DNA of 64,000 nucleotides from Agrocybe praecox (taxonomy: Eukaryota > Basidiomycota > Agaricomycetes > Agaricales > Agrocybaceae). How positions within the stretch are numbered: the stretch's first letter is position 1; every line of letters begins with the position of its first letter. Both the position numbers and the translations under genes were made by a program. Of this stretch, positions 9,572-22,300 are shown piece by piece. The stretch is taken from NCBI GenBank assembly GCA_964017145.1, contig OZ024840.1, positions 186,001-250,000 of the forward strand, in the 5' to 3' direction. The notes beneath the pieces are model-generated. The model was not told the DNA's origin. It did no database searches and worked only from the letters and a program-made list of their open reading frames with translations.

Positions 9572-12500
9572 ATGAACGGAAATCAGCCTTTGGGATCATT
9601 CTTCCCAGCATCGCAAGCCATTATCACCGGTGGTACGTTCAGCATTCAAAATTCCCACTTTCATGGTGAAGCAAAGGGTATGCTACAGTATTTTGTCTTG
9701 TGTAAATTAAACATCTCAGTTCCCCAGATGGATATGATAGACTTCTGGAGGTTGTGGCGCCCAACGCCCTTCATAATTCGGGTCACATCTTCGACTCACC
9801 AAAGTGCCATGAGGGAACACGTCTGGCGGTCATACAGGCCATCATGAACTGGCTTGCGGGAACAGACGAGAAGACTCGTGAGAAGGGTGTCAACTGGCTT
9901 ACTGGAGCCGCGGGTGCTGGGAAATCTGCCATCGGGAGGAGCATTTGCGAGCGCTGTGCGCAGGAAGGGACTTTGCTTGCCAGTTTCTTTTTCAGTTCGA
10001 GTGATAGCACAATAGATCGTTCCAGGTGTCTTGTATCGACAATCGCCTACCAGATTTGTGGTATTCATCCCGCTATACGTACCGCGGTGTCCAACTATAT
10101 CGCCTACGACCCCTTTATTTTCACCAAGTCCCTGCGAACGCAGTTCGTATCGCTTGTCATGGACCCGTTAATGGTGCTCTACGATCAGGAGTCTCGGAGT
10201 GTCCCCCGTCTTATAGTTATAGATGGATTGGACGAGTGCGTAGATCAATCCAGCCAGCGCGATATTTTAGAGAGCATCATAGATCTCATAAAATCCTACT
10301 CCCCGTGCCCCATTCGATTCCTTGTCTGCAGCCGTCCGGAAAGCAACATCAAAAATTTTATACACGGAGTACAGATGGCTCCCGCCGTCTTCACTATACA
10401 CCTGGACAACAATTACGATTCTGACCAGGACATTGAAAAATATCTGCGCGATAATTTTAAAGAAATCCGCGAGGGCCATGTTCGCAAGTATTCAATACCT
10501 GAATGCTGGCCGAGTGAAGACAGCATCGAACACCTAATAGACATGGCGTCCGGCCAGTTTATCTATGCTTCGACTGTAATCAATTTCGTGAAATCTCCTC
10601 GTCATGGACCCCATCAACGACTCAAGATAGTCCTTGGCCTTCGACCACCGCAAAAAGACCTCCCGTTTGCCCGACTGGATGCGCTCTATATGCACGTACT
10701 TAATCAGCCAGAAGACCCATCCCTTACTATCAGGTTGCTGGGCTATGTCGCTTTATACCTCGACATTTCCATTCCTGTGCTCGAGGCATACCTTGATTTA
10801 CAGGACGGGGATGCGGAAGGTATAATCTCCGATCTCTCAAGTGTTGTGAATATGCATCAGGTCGAAAATGAAACATTTTGTCGCGTGTACATCCTCCACA
10901 AGTCCTTGGCAGACTTTCTTTTTGATCCATCTCGACAGAAGCTCTACTATATGAGCTTGGCAGACACGACAGCATCCCATTTTCTTCGTTCAGTTCAGAT
11001 ATTCTCAGGTACGTCATTATTTGACATATCTTACTATCACTGATCCTTGCACTCTTTTCTATAGATCAAGCCCGAGGTTGTCAATTCAAGGGGAACATTC
11101 GTTTTCCAAACGATTGTCCATATCCAATGAATGATGATGCTTATGACGTCATCCGGCTAATTTCTAACTGTAATCCAGCCACCCGCGCCGCGTTCCTCGA
11201 TGCCTTCGTACAGTTCCCAATGGAATCTTTTTGCCAAGATCTTTTTTCTAGTCACAGTTATAGGTGCCCCGAGCATAAATTTACTAAAAGAATACTATTT
11301 TTCCTTGCAAAACTTGTGGGTTTTTATCTTATTACAGAATTGGCACAACATTTACTTCTGAAGAATATTAGAGGGAAAAGCATTACTGGCTTGAAGACAT
11401 TTTCGAACAGCATCTGGAGATCATTTTCCAGTGCACGCTATGGTATCTTCGTACCAAAGACGGGGTTAACAACCTTAACAACAATTTCGTATTCGTCATG
11501 ACTTGTATTGAGGAAAACACCAGATTCGGCGAATGTTCGTATGAAGGCACCTTGGATGTGCTATGGCACGCCCTGAGACTAAGCCTTGATGACGAGGCGG
11601 CTTTCGGCAGTATTCGGCCGCTACTGCGTGAAGGTTTCCATAAAATTCTCACCATTTCTGAACGATCGCGTATTGTTTCCAGAGCAGTGCTATACGGTCT
11701 CAAATATCTCTGCGATACAAATCGTACTAAAACAGTTGAAGCGCAAAGACTCCTACAACTCGAACACATGCACAGGCAGACAAGAAAAAGTCGTCCCTGG
11801 AAATGGCATATGCGTACCTCATTCTATAATATTCATAAAAACGAAGACAGACCTATTCTTGTATCTTATGCTCAAGGTTCGGGATACGGGGTTTTTTCTA
11901 CCTTTGATCAACTCCACAAAATGACATTTTTTCCACCGAGTCCGGGTTTGCGCTGGGTGTCGATCTTTGCCTTGGCGTCGTTTGACTGGACTCGATTGGA
12001 AACCAGTCATGATATGCTCGGATACTGGCAGGATTATATGACTTATCTGGAATATCTTCCCACAATTCTTCCTATGGCTGGCCGAGATCCGGAACTCATT
12101 GAATTTTGCAACAAGCCTTTCTCACTCATGTCTATGATGTTCCCCTCCCTCAGTCGGAGAGCGCGCCGAGCAGTAAACGAATACTTGAAGAGAATGGAAT
12201 CTGAAGACGATAGGCTAAAAACAAACAGAGATTCGGGCGAGATAGCAGGTATAAGTTTCGATATATCATTTGTAATTGTATGACTAACATTTATCTCAGA
12301 GCGAGACGAGAGAATGGAGTGTGAAGGAAGTGGCACTACCTCAAATCCGGAAGTTGCGATGATACCAGGTACGAGCATTCAAGCGCCCCAATTGCGATAG
12401 CATAGATACCAACGCCCGGCCAAAGATCTGGCATTAGAGCAAGAGACGGGAGCACAACTGCGGCAGGAAGTCGAAAGAATTGCAGGTATGCGTGAAATAC

Positions 12501-12736
12501 ATTGTTTGCTCTATTCAACTAATAATCATGGAAAGGAACATCAGACCAAGAGCAAGCGGAATTCCAGATCCCGCAGGCGGACCAGGAAGTCAAGGTATTA
12601 TCAGGTATAGATTTAAATGAATTATTATTGATATTGTGGGCATAATTAACATTTGTGGACAGACCCAACTACGCAAATGGAGAAAAAGAGAAGATTCAGC
12701 TGGAAGAAGATTATTTCACGGATGCGCAAGTTATGA
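9572..12736 (+). CDS. NACHT-domain P-loop NTPase, NLR-like (copy B)
   Basis: The gene model is join(9572..9677, 9728..11008, 11065..11315, 11372..12248, 12300..12368, 12426..12485, 12536..12604, 12663..12736), 928 aa, in frame throughout with introns of 50-58 bp. It has the same architecture as copy A: leader exon, NACHT with Walker A GAAGAGKSA (about residue 95) and Walker B LIVIDGLDEC (about 197), and a helical C-terminal half with WKWHMRTSFYNIHKNE and MAGRDPELIEFCNK. A four-exon tail follows, which includes EQETGAQLRQEVERIA and a basic end (KKRRFSWKK). Every tail exon is bounded by phase-1 introns. Acceptors are canonical where copy A has shifted ones. No second domain of known enzymatic or repeat type is visible. 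Likely a signal-transducing STAND NTPase; partners unknown. Confidence 0.87.
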
Positions 12737-12819
12737 ACTCGCCTTTGAACGTACGATAGGAAAAACTTGTACTATTAATTTGAAGTAATGGATATGTTTT
12801 GGGACCAAGATGAAAGACA

Positions 12820-15000
12820 ATTAGAGACGATACAAAACGTCACCCACTACAGGAGGATAGAGAAAATAAAACACAAATATTATACCAGAAGAAGAGGATA
12901 TAATAGCACGCAATGACCTTCCCTTCCGTTGTCTTTGAACAATAAAGAGTTTTCTGTATACCACGGTGGTCGTTGAGGCCTTCCGAGCCGCGAAAGTGTC
13001 AGCAGGGAATAAAGATGAGCTTAAAACGCCCACTTCACCTTCGGAATCTCTTATAGAAACACTCTGAATCCCACTTTTGCCTGCGTTCGTATTCGGGGCT
13101 GTTGTGGCTGTGCCGGGCTAGAAATCGATGTTCTCTCTAAAGCGACGTCGCGGAGCAGCTGCGTTCCCATTCCAGCCTCATCGTGTTGTTCGAAGCGAAG
13201 TACTGGCAGTTGTCTCGATCCAATAGCCGCCTTAGGCACCAACCCAGGACGTTAGTACAGCTGTCGATTTTGTTGAAGATGAGGTGTCGAATATATTGAG
13301 AATAGACCGAACGATTGACGAGGGAGGATCGGTGCGGTCCTTGACATCCTGAGGAAATAAAATGAAAGTGGTCAGCTTGGCGTGTGAGGATGCGCAAGGA
13401 AAGGAAAGAAATGATGTAACGAAAGCAGAAAGCGTACTATTTGTTTAAGAGGAAAGGCTTCACAACGTCCTAAAAAAACGAGGTCCTGGAAGACAAAAAT
13501 TCACAGCTCCTGAGTCGAGGTGATGTAAGAGCCACGAATGCAATCAAAAATAGAAATTAAAATAAAATAAAGAGACATACCACGACGATCTGTTCTCGAA
13601 TTACTCGAAACTATGAATGCCACCATCATACAATAGACTCTCCAGCCTTCATGCGCTCAACAGTAGCAAATCCTACATGCTCTTATGAAAGCCCTGGACC
13701 AGCCAGAACACTGGCTTGAATCTGACTTTCTTTTTGGGTGTTCGTCGTTTGCCCGTGGGTGAATGTGGAATGTGGCTGTGCCAGCATCGGAGTCGATGCT
13801 AACATTCTCTTCGCTACTGAGCTGTGGACTAACGACACGCGACATGTCAGTAGTTCTTATCGGAAGGGCTGCCGCTGAAGTAGGTGCTGCTCCTGCGAGT
13901 CTTTTGGATTTGACGATAGTCCCCATACGACCGACCCACGATGGATGGCTGGTATTGGCTGCTTATAATGGAGGATTACTAGTTCAACAAGATTTCATAT
14001 ATGCGGAGAAGGTTCTCGTTAAGTTTGTTGGAAGAAATTGCCATCAGAATATAAAGAAAAATGAATAGGTCAGTTCGACGTCAGAAAAGTGGACAGACAT
14101 GGGAACGGTGCGTGTGCGCGCAATGAAAATAGCAAGAACGTGAAGACATCCTGGACAATAGTAAATCTATCGTCGAGTGTCAAAAAACTATGCAAAAAAA
14201 TGAAAAGAATTTGAAAGAGGATACATACCACGTCGACCACCGCGAATGTTTACGTTGCTGCAACGACGAGGAAAGCAGACGCGCTTGATTCGCGTGCGTT
14301 ATTTGGAACTCTGCCTTCGAATCGTATACAGTCGAAGAATGTATGGGTTCCGGGGTTGGTGGCGACGATGGGGGCATTTGGGGTAGACTGTACCTACACC
14401 CATTTTTCGGCGACAGTCCGTACAAATGATGCCGGTGGTAACGGGAATGGGAATGGTCGAGCGAGGTGAAAGTGATGAAATTAGATGGGGAAGGACGTCT
14501 GTTGGGCAAGAGAAGATCAGTTATTGGTGTAATGCGCATATAACAGCCTGGCTCACCGGCACCCCCTCAATGTCACCAACGTACGTGCTAACTAGAGGCC
14601 GTATGCAAATGTGCCCTTATGAACGACCACATGGACAGACGATGCATGTGCATCATCCATCTTCCACCTAATCACCCGTCGGGAGTCCTCAAAGATTGGG
14701 TATTTGAACAGCCGTAACGATGCACGGGAGAACGAATGCACGGATCGCTGCCTTCTAACGCTCGTCGTTGATATTTTGGATAGATGACGCTGCGAGCAAA
14801 GTTTGGGGGGGCATCGTTAGAATATCACGAATGCTCAGGAATTTGGCGTTCGAAATCGAGAGTACCCGCAAAATGCCAACGTCCAAGTTGCGTTGAGCCC
14901 ACGACTATGATTGGAGGAGAGTGTATAGGTGGATGGAAGGGATGGGATGGGATCTTGAGAGCTGAGTGGTTGAGGGCCGCTGACAGTTCACTGAGAGTGC
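12820..15000 (-). pseudogene. X-family gene, copy X2 (degenerate)
   Basis: Collinear with X1. The exon at about 13200-13345 encodes IRHLIFNKIDSCTNVLGWCL. The exon near 14360-14435 encodes CTDCRRKMGVGTVY, but the second Cys pair seen in X1 is CPHR here, so one ligand is lost. About 13730-13860 (minus) reads SEENVSIDSDAGTATFHI and then breaks frame. Donor-like GTATGT sites on the minus strand are shared with X1. It is probably non-functional. Confidence 0.45.
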
Positions 15001-15135
15001 GGGGTAGGTAATTAATATTAATTAGCTGGCCTCGCTTTATGTTTGATCAATAAAGGTAAAGGGAGGCGATGATAATAAAACCAACGTACGTCTGCGTGTT
15101 CCAGATAATAACCGCAATCCAAATCTGTATGTTGC

Positions 15136-16600
15136 AAGTAACCCCTCTCGCAACTCATCTCAAGAGGCTGATCGATCACGTCGTCGGTGCCTCTTTGTCG
15201 TCCTCAAATCGTTGGTCCAAACCTGTCCAAACTAGTAAGCGGTCGACCGGTCAACGTTCAAACGATCGTTCAGGAAAGAAGCGATCGAATCACAGGCTTG
15301 GTTTGTGGCTGATCCGAAATGCGTGCCGAAAGTCGTGGGAACTCGGCACGTCACACCAATTGAGAATAAAGCGTTTCGAGTGAATTTTGCAAGAATTTTG
15401 CATAAAAACTCGCAGTGAACAAATACCCACGAGCTACTCACACATGCAAAAAAATTGATTCCTATAAAACGTGAAAATTAGTTATAGGAGAGCCATGTAA
15501 ATAATGTTTTATTTTTGTGTCCAAACTTGCTTCCCGTGCTTGACCAGCCCAGCCGATTGGACTTGAATCCAGACAACGACGGGTTCTGTCCATGACCGTG
15601 TCTGAGTTTATCTTCCCTTGAGGTTATTTTTTCTGATAAAAACTGAAATTCCTTTGTTCCCTAAATCGACTCCAAGCGCCATTGAGACGACCGACAGTGT
15701 GCGTAATCGCTAGGAATGTCTATCCCGGGGATCGTCTTTTCCATAGGACTCTATTCATACGTAGTAGTACGTCTGAACTGAATAAATTCAGATATTTATC
15801 ACAATCACTGAAACTTGAAGCTTGCTTTTTTTTATGTTGCAGTGACAACGATGATGTGGAATGATTAGAGTTTCCACTGTGCAATGCAGTGTGTATGAGG
15901 ACGATAACCGTCATTGGACGTACCCATTATGATATATTTAGTCCTGGGACACAAGTCGTGGAGACACTTTTGCGGGCGTCATCCCGCCTTGCGACGAGGA
16001 AATTATTTCCATCGGGTAAATAAGGTATTATCTGAGTGCTACAGAAATCGATGTGTACGTACCATATATGTTGACTCACATCTATATTTATGCCTTATGT
16101 AGTGTAACATGGTGTGCCATGAGTGTAAAATGCAACGAGGAGGTTCGAAAGTCACGCATTAAGATGAAGGGAGACCCTGACGGCGTTATAAGGGAATAAA
16201 AAAGAGACCCGAAATTCGATCAATATAGTCAGACGATGACGGAGGCACACAGAGGTGAGAAGTGGTTTGGAAGTGTGAGCGGATGGCTAGTCGATAATGA
16301 AGGTTTGACAAAGAGTTTTCGACGTTCGATTCGGCATCCCGAGAAACGAGTATATTCGCCAAGGGACATTGAAGACAGTAGTGTGTAGAGCAGGTGTACT
16401 GGAAGGTTTCAAGTTATATACGCAGCGATGGAAAAAAAAGGACCCAGTGGATAACCAAGTTGGACGCCACCGCAACTGCCAACGTTGTTCAAAATTTCTG
16501 GTGTCAATTCAGAATAAAAAGAGAACCTCATATTTTTTCCTCGCGAGGCTGAGAAGTAGCAGTAAGATGAGCCTGTTCGATTGAAAGGGTTGCCATGGGC
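15136..16600. other. Intergenic region, nothing recognised
   Basis: No ORF with recognisable motifs, no terminal repeats and no convincing RNA gene were seen. The short open frames here have random composition. Confidence 0.5.
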
Positions 16601-16631
16601 CAATGTTATATGTGTGCGATGTCGATCAGGC

Positions 16632-17230
16632 CTAGGCCCAGACCTCAGTAAAAAGAATTCGCTGACTCGGTGGTGGTGTTTCTGGTGGTGTTTCTGGTTG
16701 ATACGAGGCTTTGGTGAAGAGTTGGCGCGTAGAAGGCATCACGAAAGCAGGAGAAACTGGCCGTAGAGTGCCGTGGATAAAAGGAAAATCATCGATAGAA
16801 GGGGAGGAGTCAGGACGTGAACCAAGGGTCGTCGAGTGCCACAAGTGTTGTTTGGAGATTTTCAAGGAAGGAGTGGAGTTCCCGTGACAAATAAAGCGTA
16901 GTAGAAACAAGAGATATCACATACACTCACCTATTGAAATGCAGCCATAGAAAGAAATTCATCCGAGTTCCATCCTCCTAAAGAATGGAGGTAGCGTAAG
17001 TACTATCCTGCTGGTATAGTGCAGAATTAAGACATTTACTGGACAGAGATACGAGAGATAGCATGAAGAGTAGGAAGTGAGATGGTGAGAAACGGCAGCG
17101 GAAAAAAAAAGAAATGATGCGGCGATGCTCGGATCGATCGGCACAAGGACCAGCGTCAAAATAACGCGTCAACAACGCGTCCGCATACCGAGTCCAACGG
17201 ACATGAACATACGCGCCCACGTCATTTTTT
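16632..17230 (-). pseudogene. X-family fragment (copy X3)
   Basis: About 16960-17010 matches the X6 exon near 62105-62165 at the protein level: TYATSIL, a stop, then GTRMNFFLWLHFN, against AYADSVLCLVGARLNDFVWV in X6. About 16815-16880 matches the following X6 exon near 61945-62010 at nucleotide level. About 17125-17200 shares PCADRSEH with X1. An internal stop and missing parts mark it as a relic. Confidence 0.4.
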
Positions 17231-17392
17231 CCAGTCGTCTTATCTTGTGTTATCGGCGCAACAGATATGGATTATGCTCTGCTGCAACTTGTCTCTCGAA
17301 CTCTTATGCAACGCTTGGTTAATGTTCTTTTTTCTTTCAAAAGGGACAAAGGTTACTTCTTTCGTTCTTGGTCCCTCGGTTGAGTGATCAAG

Positions 17393-17448
17393 AAGAGCAT
17401 CTGCGAGCGCTGTGAGCAGGAAGGAACTTTTCTTGCCAGTTTCTTTTC
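17393..17448 (+). pseudogene. 56-bp NACHT gene relic (P-loop-proximal segment)
   Basis: The bases encode SICERCEQEGTFLASFF, the segment that directly follows Walker A in copies A, B and C (SICERCAQEG...LASFF). Nothing else of a NACHT gene is recognisable around it. The match begins and ends abruptly, as in a deleted copy or a fragment moved by recombination. Confidence 0.7.
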
Positions 17449-17537
17449 CGGTGGTTTGCCCACACAAGTAACTTATAGCCATGATTTGATTTGATTTTTG
17501 TTACGAGAAAATTATTCAGAAGCATATTCCATTTGTA

Positions 17538-20500
17538 CTACATATCATTCTCATCTTGTTCCTTTTTTATCCTTCCAGTTGGCGTAAATTTGTCACCACT
17601 AACAAGACTTGCAACTTGTCCACTGAGCGAGTCAATTCTCGAGTCGATTAAGTCAAACCGTGAATCGAGTGAGTCAAATCGCGAGTCAAATGAATCGAGT
17701 CGCGCGTTGATTTGACTCCTCATTAATGCCAGTTCAGCAATTAGTAGATCCATTGCAGGATTCGGAGAGGTAGAGCTCGTAGGTAGAGAAGGAAGGAAGG
17801 GGGCCGGTACTGTAGAATGAATGATATCATTATTATTGGCCTGCTCGTGCATCGTGACAGCAGGCCGCTCCAAAGGAAGTGTTGCTTGAGCCACATTAGA
17901 AAGTGCCGAAGGACCTGCAACTGGCGTTGGATCTACAGTCGTTTCTGGTGTGTTGGAGGCATTTTCTTTGGCTTGTATACGCAGATTTTCAGCGTAGATC
18001 CTTGGTTTTCTCCCCGGAGGAACTGGCTTCGATCCAACATCATAAAGTGGAGGCTGTCCACCATGGAAAGGGTCGTGATATTCTAAGCTGCTAAAATTAA
18101 TAAAATCATTATGCTGGAACTTGTGAACATTGGACGGGGTAGGAGTATTGATTGGGAGTTCTTTGAAGCGCTTGCAGTCATTCCCGAAAAAAGCCAACCC
18201 AAGTGACAGTGTCTCAGGGGTGCGGCAGAACGTGGCCTTGCTACGCATGCAAGCTACACAACTGGTATCCGTAGGGTGCCTATGGCTGGTAGGATTCCCT
18301 TCTAGAACCGACTCTACCCACAACACCAGGTTTGGCATTGTGTTAGGGTTGACGAAGCAGTAGGGCAGCCCATGCACCAGTTGGCTTTGGTACGAGCAAC
18401 CCATCCACTGGGGATTGGGTCGCCTGTTTTCCCGGCTGATCTGGCAACATTGGTATCCTGGATCTGGGTAGATTGGGTTTCTGTGAATCCAGAGTTTAAA
18501 TTTAATATATTTAAATTTATAATTAAATGAATAAAAGAGCTGACTGTTGTCCTCATTTCTGCGAGTGATCGTTGAATAGTTAGATTTTCGTCTAAAAATA
18601 AATCAACAGTGTCACTAAATATAAAGAACGTCACAATTTACCTTGAAGACGACACAGAAGTTGGAATGGGTGAAATAAAGAGCGCATCATTGCTATTCTC
18701 TTCTTTGTCGGAGAGAATTACATTTTCAGGCACGGAAAGAAATAGTTTTGCCTTCACATAGCGCAGCTACACTGTAGTGTATGATACGTACAAGTGGGTA
18801 CCTACACTGTAGTGTATGATACGGCATGAGTGGGCCCACTGGACTCCTCCACTAAGGAATTACCATATTAAGTGAGGTCCAGTAGGGCGGGCTGTTGGTG
18901 CGGGATAGGGTTTGGATAGGATATGAATGCTTGCGGGTAGGGGGAACAGCAGGGATACAAGCATGGATTGTTTGCAGGTAGGGGGTTGGGGTTGGGGTAT
19001 TGATTGTTTTCGGGATTGGGGGGTATTGATTGTTTTCGGGATTGGGGGTATTGCTGGCCTTCGGGATTGGGGTATTATTTAGTTTCGGGATTGGGCAGTA
19101 TTACTTGCTTTCGGGATTGGGGTATTAGAATGGGGTATTAATTATTTTCGGGATTGGGGGGTATTGATTGTTTTCGGGATTGGGGGTATCACTTGTTTTC
19201 GGGATTAGGGTATTGGAATGGGGTATTAATTATTTTCGGGATTGGGCTATTATTTAGTTTCGGGATTGGGGGTATTAATTGTTTTCGGGATTTGGGGGTA
19301 TTAATTATTTTTGGGATTGGGCCATAAATTGTTTGTGGGTAGCAGGCATAAAATGGTTGCGGGATTGGGCCATGGATTGGTTGCTGGTTGGGTAAAAATG
19401 TTGCTGCGGGATGGGTGCACAAAATAGGTTGTGGGTGGGTTGATAATAATGGGGTTGTCGGGGAGGGAATGAATTTGACTGGTAATGTACTGCATTGCAC
19501 TCAGGTAGGATAGTTCAGTGGGTGTATTTATCTACACATTTGCGGGTTTTTTTGCTTGTAAAATGTCGGGATCACTTAGTTGTAAAATGTCGGGATTATG
19601 TAGTTGTAAATTTCAGGATTATTTGTGTGTAAAATATCATGATTATGTAGTTGTAAAATGTCAGGATTATTTGTGTGTAAAATGTCGGGATTGTGTACAT
19701 GTAAAATGTCGGGATTACTTACTTGCATATTTGCAGGTTTAATTATCTGCATAGTGGCGGGGTATCTTTGCTTGTACCATGTCGGGATTACTTACTTGCA
19801 TGTTTGCAGGTTTAATTAACTACACCATGGCGGGTTTTTTTGCTTGTAAAATGTCAGGATCATTTATCTGCATGTTTGCAGGATTAATTATCTGCACAGT
19901 GGCGGGTTTTTTGCAAGTCTTTTGTCGGATAATGTTCAGATTATTTAGTTTTAAAATGTCGGGATTATTTACTAGCATATTTACAGATTTAATTATCTGC
20001 ATTGTGGCGGGTATCTTTGCTTGTACCATGTCGGGATTATTTACTTGTGTGTTTGTAGGTTTAATTAACTGCACAGTGGCGGGTTTTTTTGCTGGTAAAA
20101 TGTCGGGATCACTTTATCTGTACATTTCCAGAATTAATTAACTGCACAATGGCAGGATCATCTGCTTCCACATTAGTGGGTTTAATGAGCTACACAGTGG
20201 TGGGTGTAATTATCTGTATACTGGCAAGTATTATTGCCCACTGATTGTAGGTTGTACCTATCTGTATGTTGGCTGCTATTCCCAAATGAACACTTGCTTA
20301 TGCAGTAATCTATCAGTTGCCAGGCACACTTACATGTGAGCTGACCTGCTTATAGCCAGCCCCAAACTTCTACCTTTCTGGACTGTGGAAAGTATCTAGC
20401 TCAATATAGATATGTGGGTAATTAGCTGAGACATTTATGTTCTATTGGATCTGTGTGTAGCAGTTGGTTGAGTTATATCTGCAATTGACAGACAAGTGTA

Positions 20501-22300
20501 GGTCCCCTGAGCAAAAAGCTTGTACTTGAGTTATGACCAGCTTAATGAATGTTGCTTCTTGTACTATATACAGTTAATGTAAAGAAAACTGCAGGATATT
20601 CTTTTGGGCACCACACTATTGGACTTATTTAGTTTTTATCAGATTTTTCTACATAATAGGAAAACATTGAGACGGTTATAGTTTATAACCCTGTTCCGAT
20701 AGGAAACACATAAATACAGTAAAATAACAGAAATATGAACTTCCTACATGGGCTCTCTAATGACTCTATTATAGAACNNNNNNNNNNNNNNNNNNNNNNN
20801 NNNNNNNNNNNNNNNNNNNNNNNNNNNNNNNNNNNNNNNNNNNNNNNNNNNNNNNNNNNNNNNNNNNNNNNNNNNNNNNNNNNNNNNNNNNNNNNNNNNN
20901 NNNNNNNNNNNNNNNNNNNNNNNNNNNNNNNNNNNNNNNNNNNNNNNNNNNNNNNNNNNNNNNNNNNNNNNNNNNNNCCACTGTGCAGATAATTAATCCT
21001 GCAAACATGCAGATAAATGATCCTGACATTTTACAAGCAAAAAAACCCGCCATGGTGTAGTTAATTAAACCTGCAAACATGCAAGTAAGTAATCCCGACA
21101 TGGTACAAGCAAAGATACCCCGCCACTATGCAGATAATTAAACCTGCAAATATGCAAGTAAGTAATCCCGACATTTTACATGTACACAATCCCGACATTT
21201 TACACACAAATAATCCTGACATTTTACAACTACATAATCATGATATTTTACACACAAATAATCCTGAAATTTACAACTACATAATCCCGACATTTTACAA
21301 CTAAGTGATCCCGACATTTTACAAGCAAAAAAACCCGCAAATGTGTAGATAAATACACCCACTGAACTATCCTACCTGAGTGCAATGCAGTACATTACCA
21401 GTCAAATTCATTCCCTCCCCGACAACCCCATTATTATCAACCCACCCACAACCTATTTTGTGCACCCATCCCGCAGCAACATTTTTACCCAACCAGCAAC
21501 CAATCCATGGCCCAATCCCGCAACCATTTTATGCCTGCTACCCACAAACAATTTATGGCCCAATCCCAAAAATAATTAATACCCCCAAATCCCGAAAACA
21601 ATTAATACCCCCAATCCCGAAACTAAATAATAGCCCAATCCCGAAAATAATTAATACCCCATTCCAATACCCTAATCCCGAAAACAAGTGATACCCCCAA
21701 TCCCGAAAACAATCAATACCCCCCAATCCCGAAAATAATTAATACCCCATTCTAATACCCCAATCCCGAAAGCAAGTAATACTGCCCAATCCCGAAACTA
21801 AATAATACCCCAATCCCGAAGGCCAGCAATACCCCCAATCCCGAAAACAATCAATACCCCCCAATCCCGAAAACAATCAATACCCCAACCCCAACCCCCT
21901 ACCTGCAAACAATCCATGCTTGTATCCCTGCTGTTCCCCCTACCCGCAAGCATTCATATCCTATCCAAACCCTATCCCGCACCAACAGCCCGCCCTACTG
22001 GACCTCACTTAATATGGTAATTCCTTAGTGGAGGAGTCCAGTGGGCCCACTCATGCCGTATCATACACTACAGTGTAGGTACCCACTTGTACGTATCATA
22101 CACTACAGTGTAGCTGCGCTAGTCGTTGCCTTCTTGAGAGGTGGGCCAAATAATTCCCTGTATTCCTCCGAGTCCGAGTCTTCCGAGAGGCACGAAGATT
22201 TGTGCTGAGAAGCGCGTTTCCAGCTACTCGTAATTAACACTTCATAGTTTAAAACAAGACCCGATTATCAGAACCAAATGGATATATAAATATAATACCC
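17538..22300 (-). CDS. Gene Y: Cys-rich, coiled-coil protein, split by a long inverted repeat
   Basis: Exons read on the minus strand: about 22299 and beyond (partial), 22122..22223 interrupted by the inverted repeat and continuing at 18642..18758, then 18545..18591, then 17538..18463. Phases agree across the introns 18592-18641 (50 bp) and 18464-18544 (81 bp). The exon beside the insertion reads EDSDSEEYRELFGPPLKKAT, and across the junction the frame continues with VKAKLFLSVPENVILSD if the whole repeat is removed. The last exon has a Cys-rich part (GYQCCQISRENRR, then DTSCVACMRSKATFC), a proline/serine-rich linker, and C-terminal heptads (LDSFDSRFDSLDSRFDLIDS) that predict a coiled coil. The family is not recognised. 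The start was not found. The gene as assembled cannot make the full product unless the repeat is an assembly error or the allele is heterozygous. Confidence 0.6.
18930..19330. repeat. Tandem array with TCGGGATTGGGGGTATT-type units
   Basis: Degenerate G/T-rich units of roughly 25-35 bp (CGGGATTGGGGGTATTAATT and variants) are repeated about a dozen times. The mirror copy lies at 21550-21950. Open frames here are repeat translations, not genes. Confidence 0.75.
19545..20160. repeat. Tandem array with TGTAAAATGTCGGGATTA-type units
   Basis: Interleaved units TTGTAAAATGTCGGGATTA and TTTGCAGGTTTAATTATCTG, with CACAGTGGCGGG, are repeated many times. The part up to 19902 is mirrored in the right arm (20978-21335). 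The apparent 120-residue ORF is a translation of this array. Confidence 0.75.
20778..20977. other. Assembly gap (200 N)
   Basis: Exactly 200 N, a conventional placeholder, so the real distance is unknown. It lies inside the inverted repeat, where assemblers commonly break. The 875 bp just left of it (19903-20777) has no mirror in the window. Confidence 0.99.

Larger units (their letters stand above)
9200..15135. repeat. Segmental duplication, unit 2 (NACHT copy B + X2)
   Basis: Collinear with 186-6025 (see unit 1). Unit 2 carries a 31-bp perfect palindrome (9340-9370) in the upstream region that unit 1 lacks. Confidence 0.85.
18759..22121. mobile_element. Long perfect inverted repeat (foldback-like element) in gene Y
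   Basis: Bases 18759-19902 are the reverse complement of 20978-22121 (arm 1,144 bp, positions summing to 40880). The arms appear identical wherever compared. The ends read TAGCGCAGCTACACTG, with a 22-bp direct repeat inside each end (18767-18788 and 18802-18823). The left side continues unpaired through 20777 up to an N gap, so the matching right-hand part is presumably missing. The arms hold tandem arrays and no transposase. It could be a foldback transposon or an assembly artefact at a palindrome. Confidence 0.75.

Noticed and set aside
15540..15600. A possible tRNA around the GGACTTGAATCCAGA string.
   Set aside because: No acceptor or T stem can be formed around it on either strand.
18930..20160. 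Several ORFs of 60-120 codons in the inverted repeat arms.
   Set aside because: They are translations of tandem repeats, identical in both arms, with no non-repetitive content.
18759..22121. TA as a Tc1/mariner-type target duplication of the inverted repeat.
   Set aside because: Keeping one TA breaks the frame of gene Y; removing the whole repeat including both TA keeps it open.
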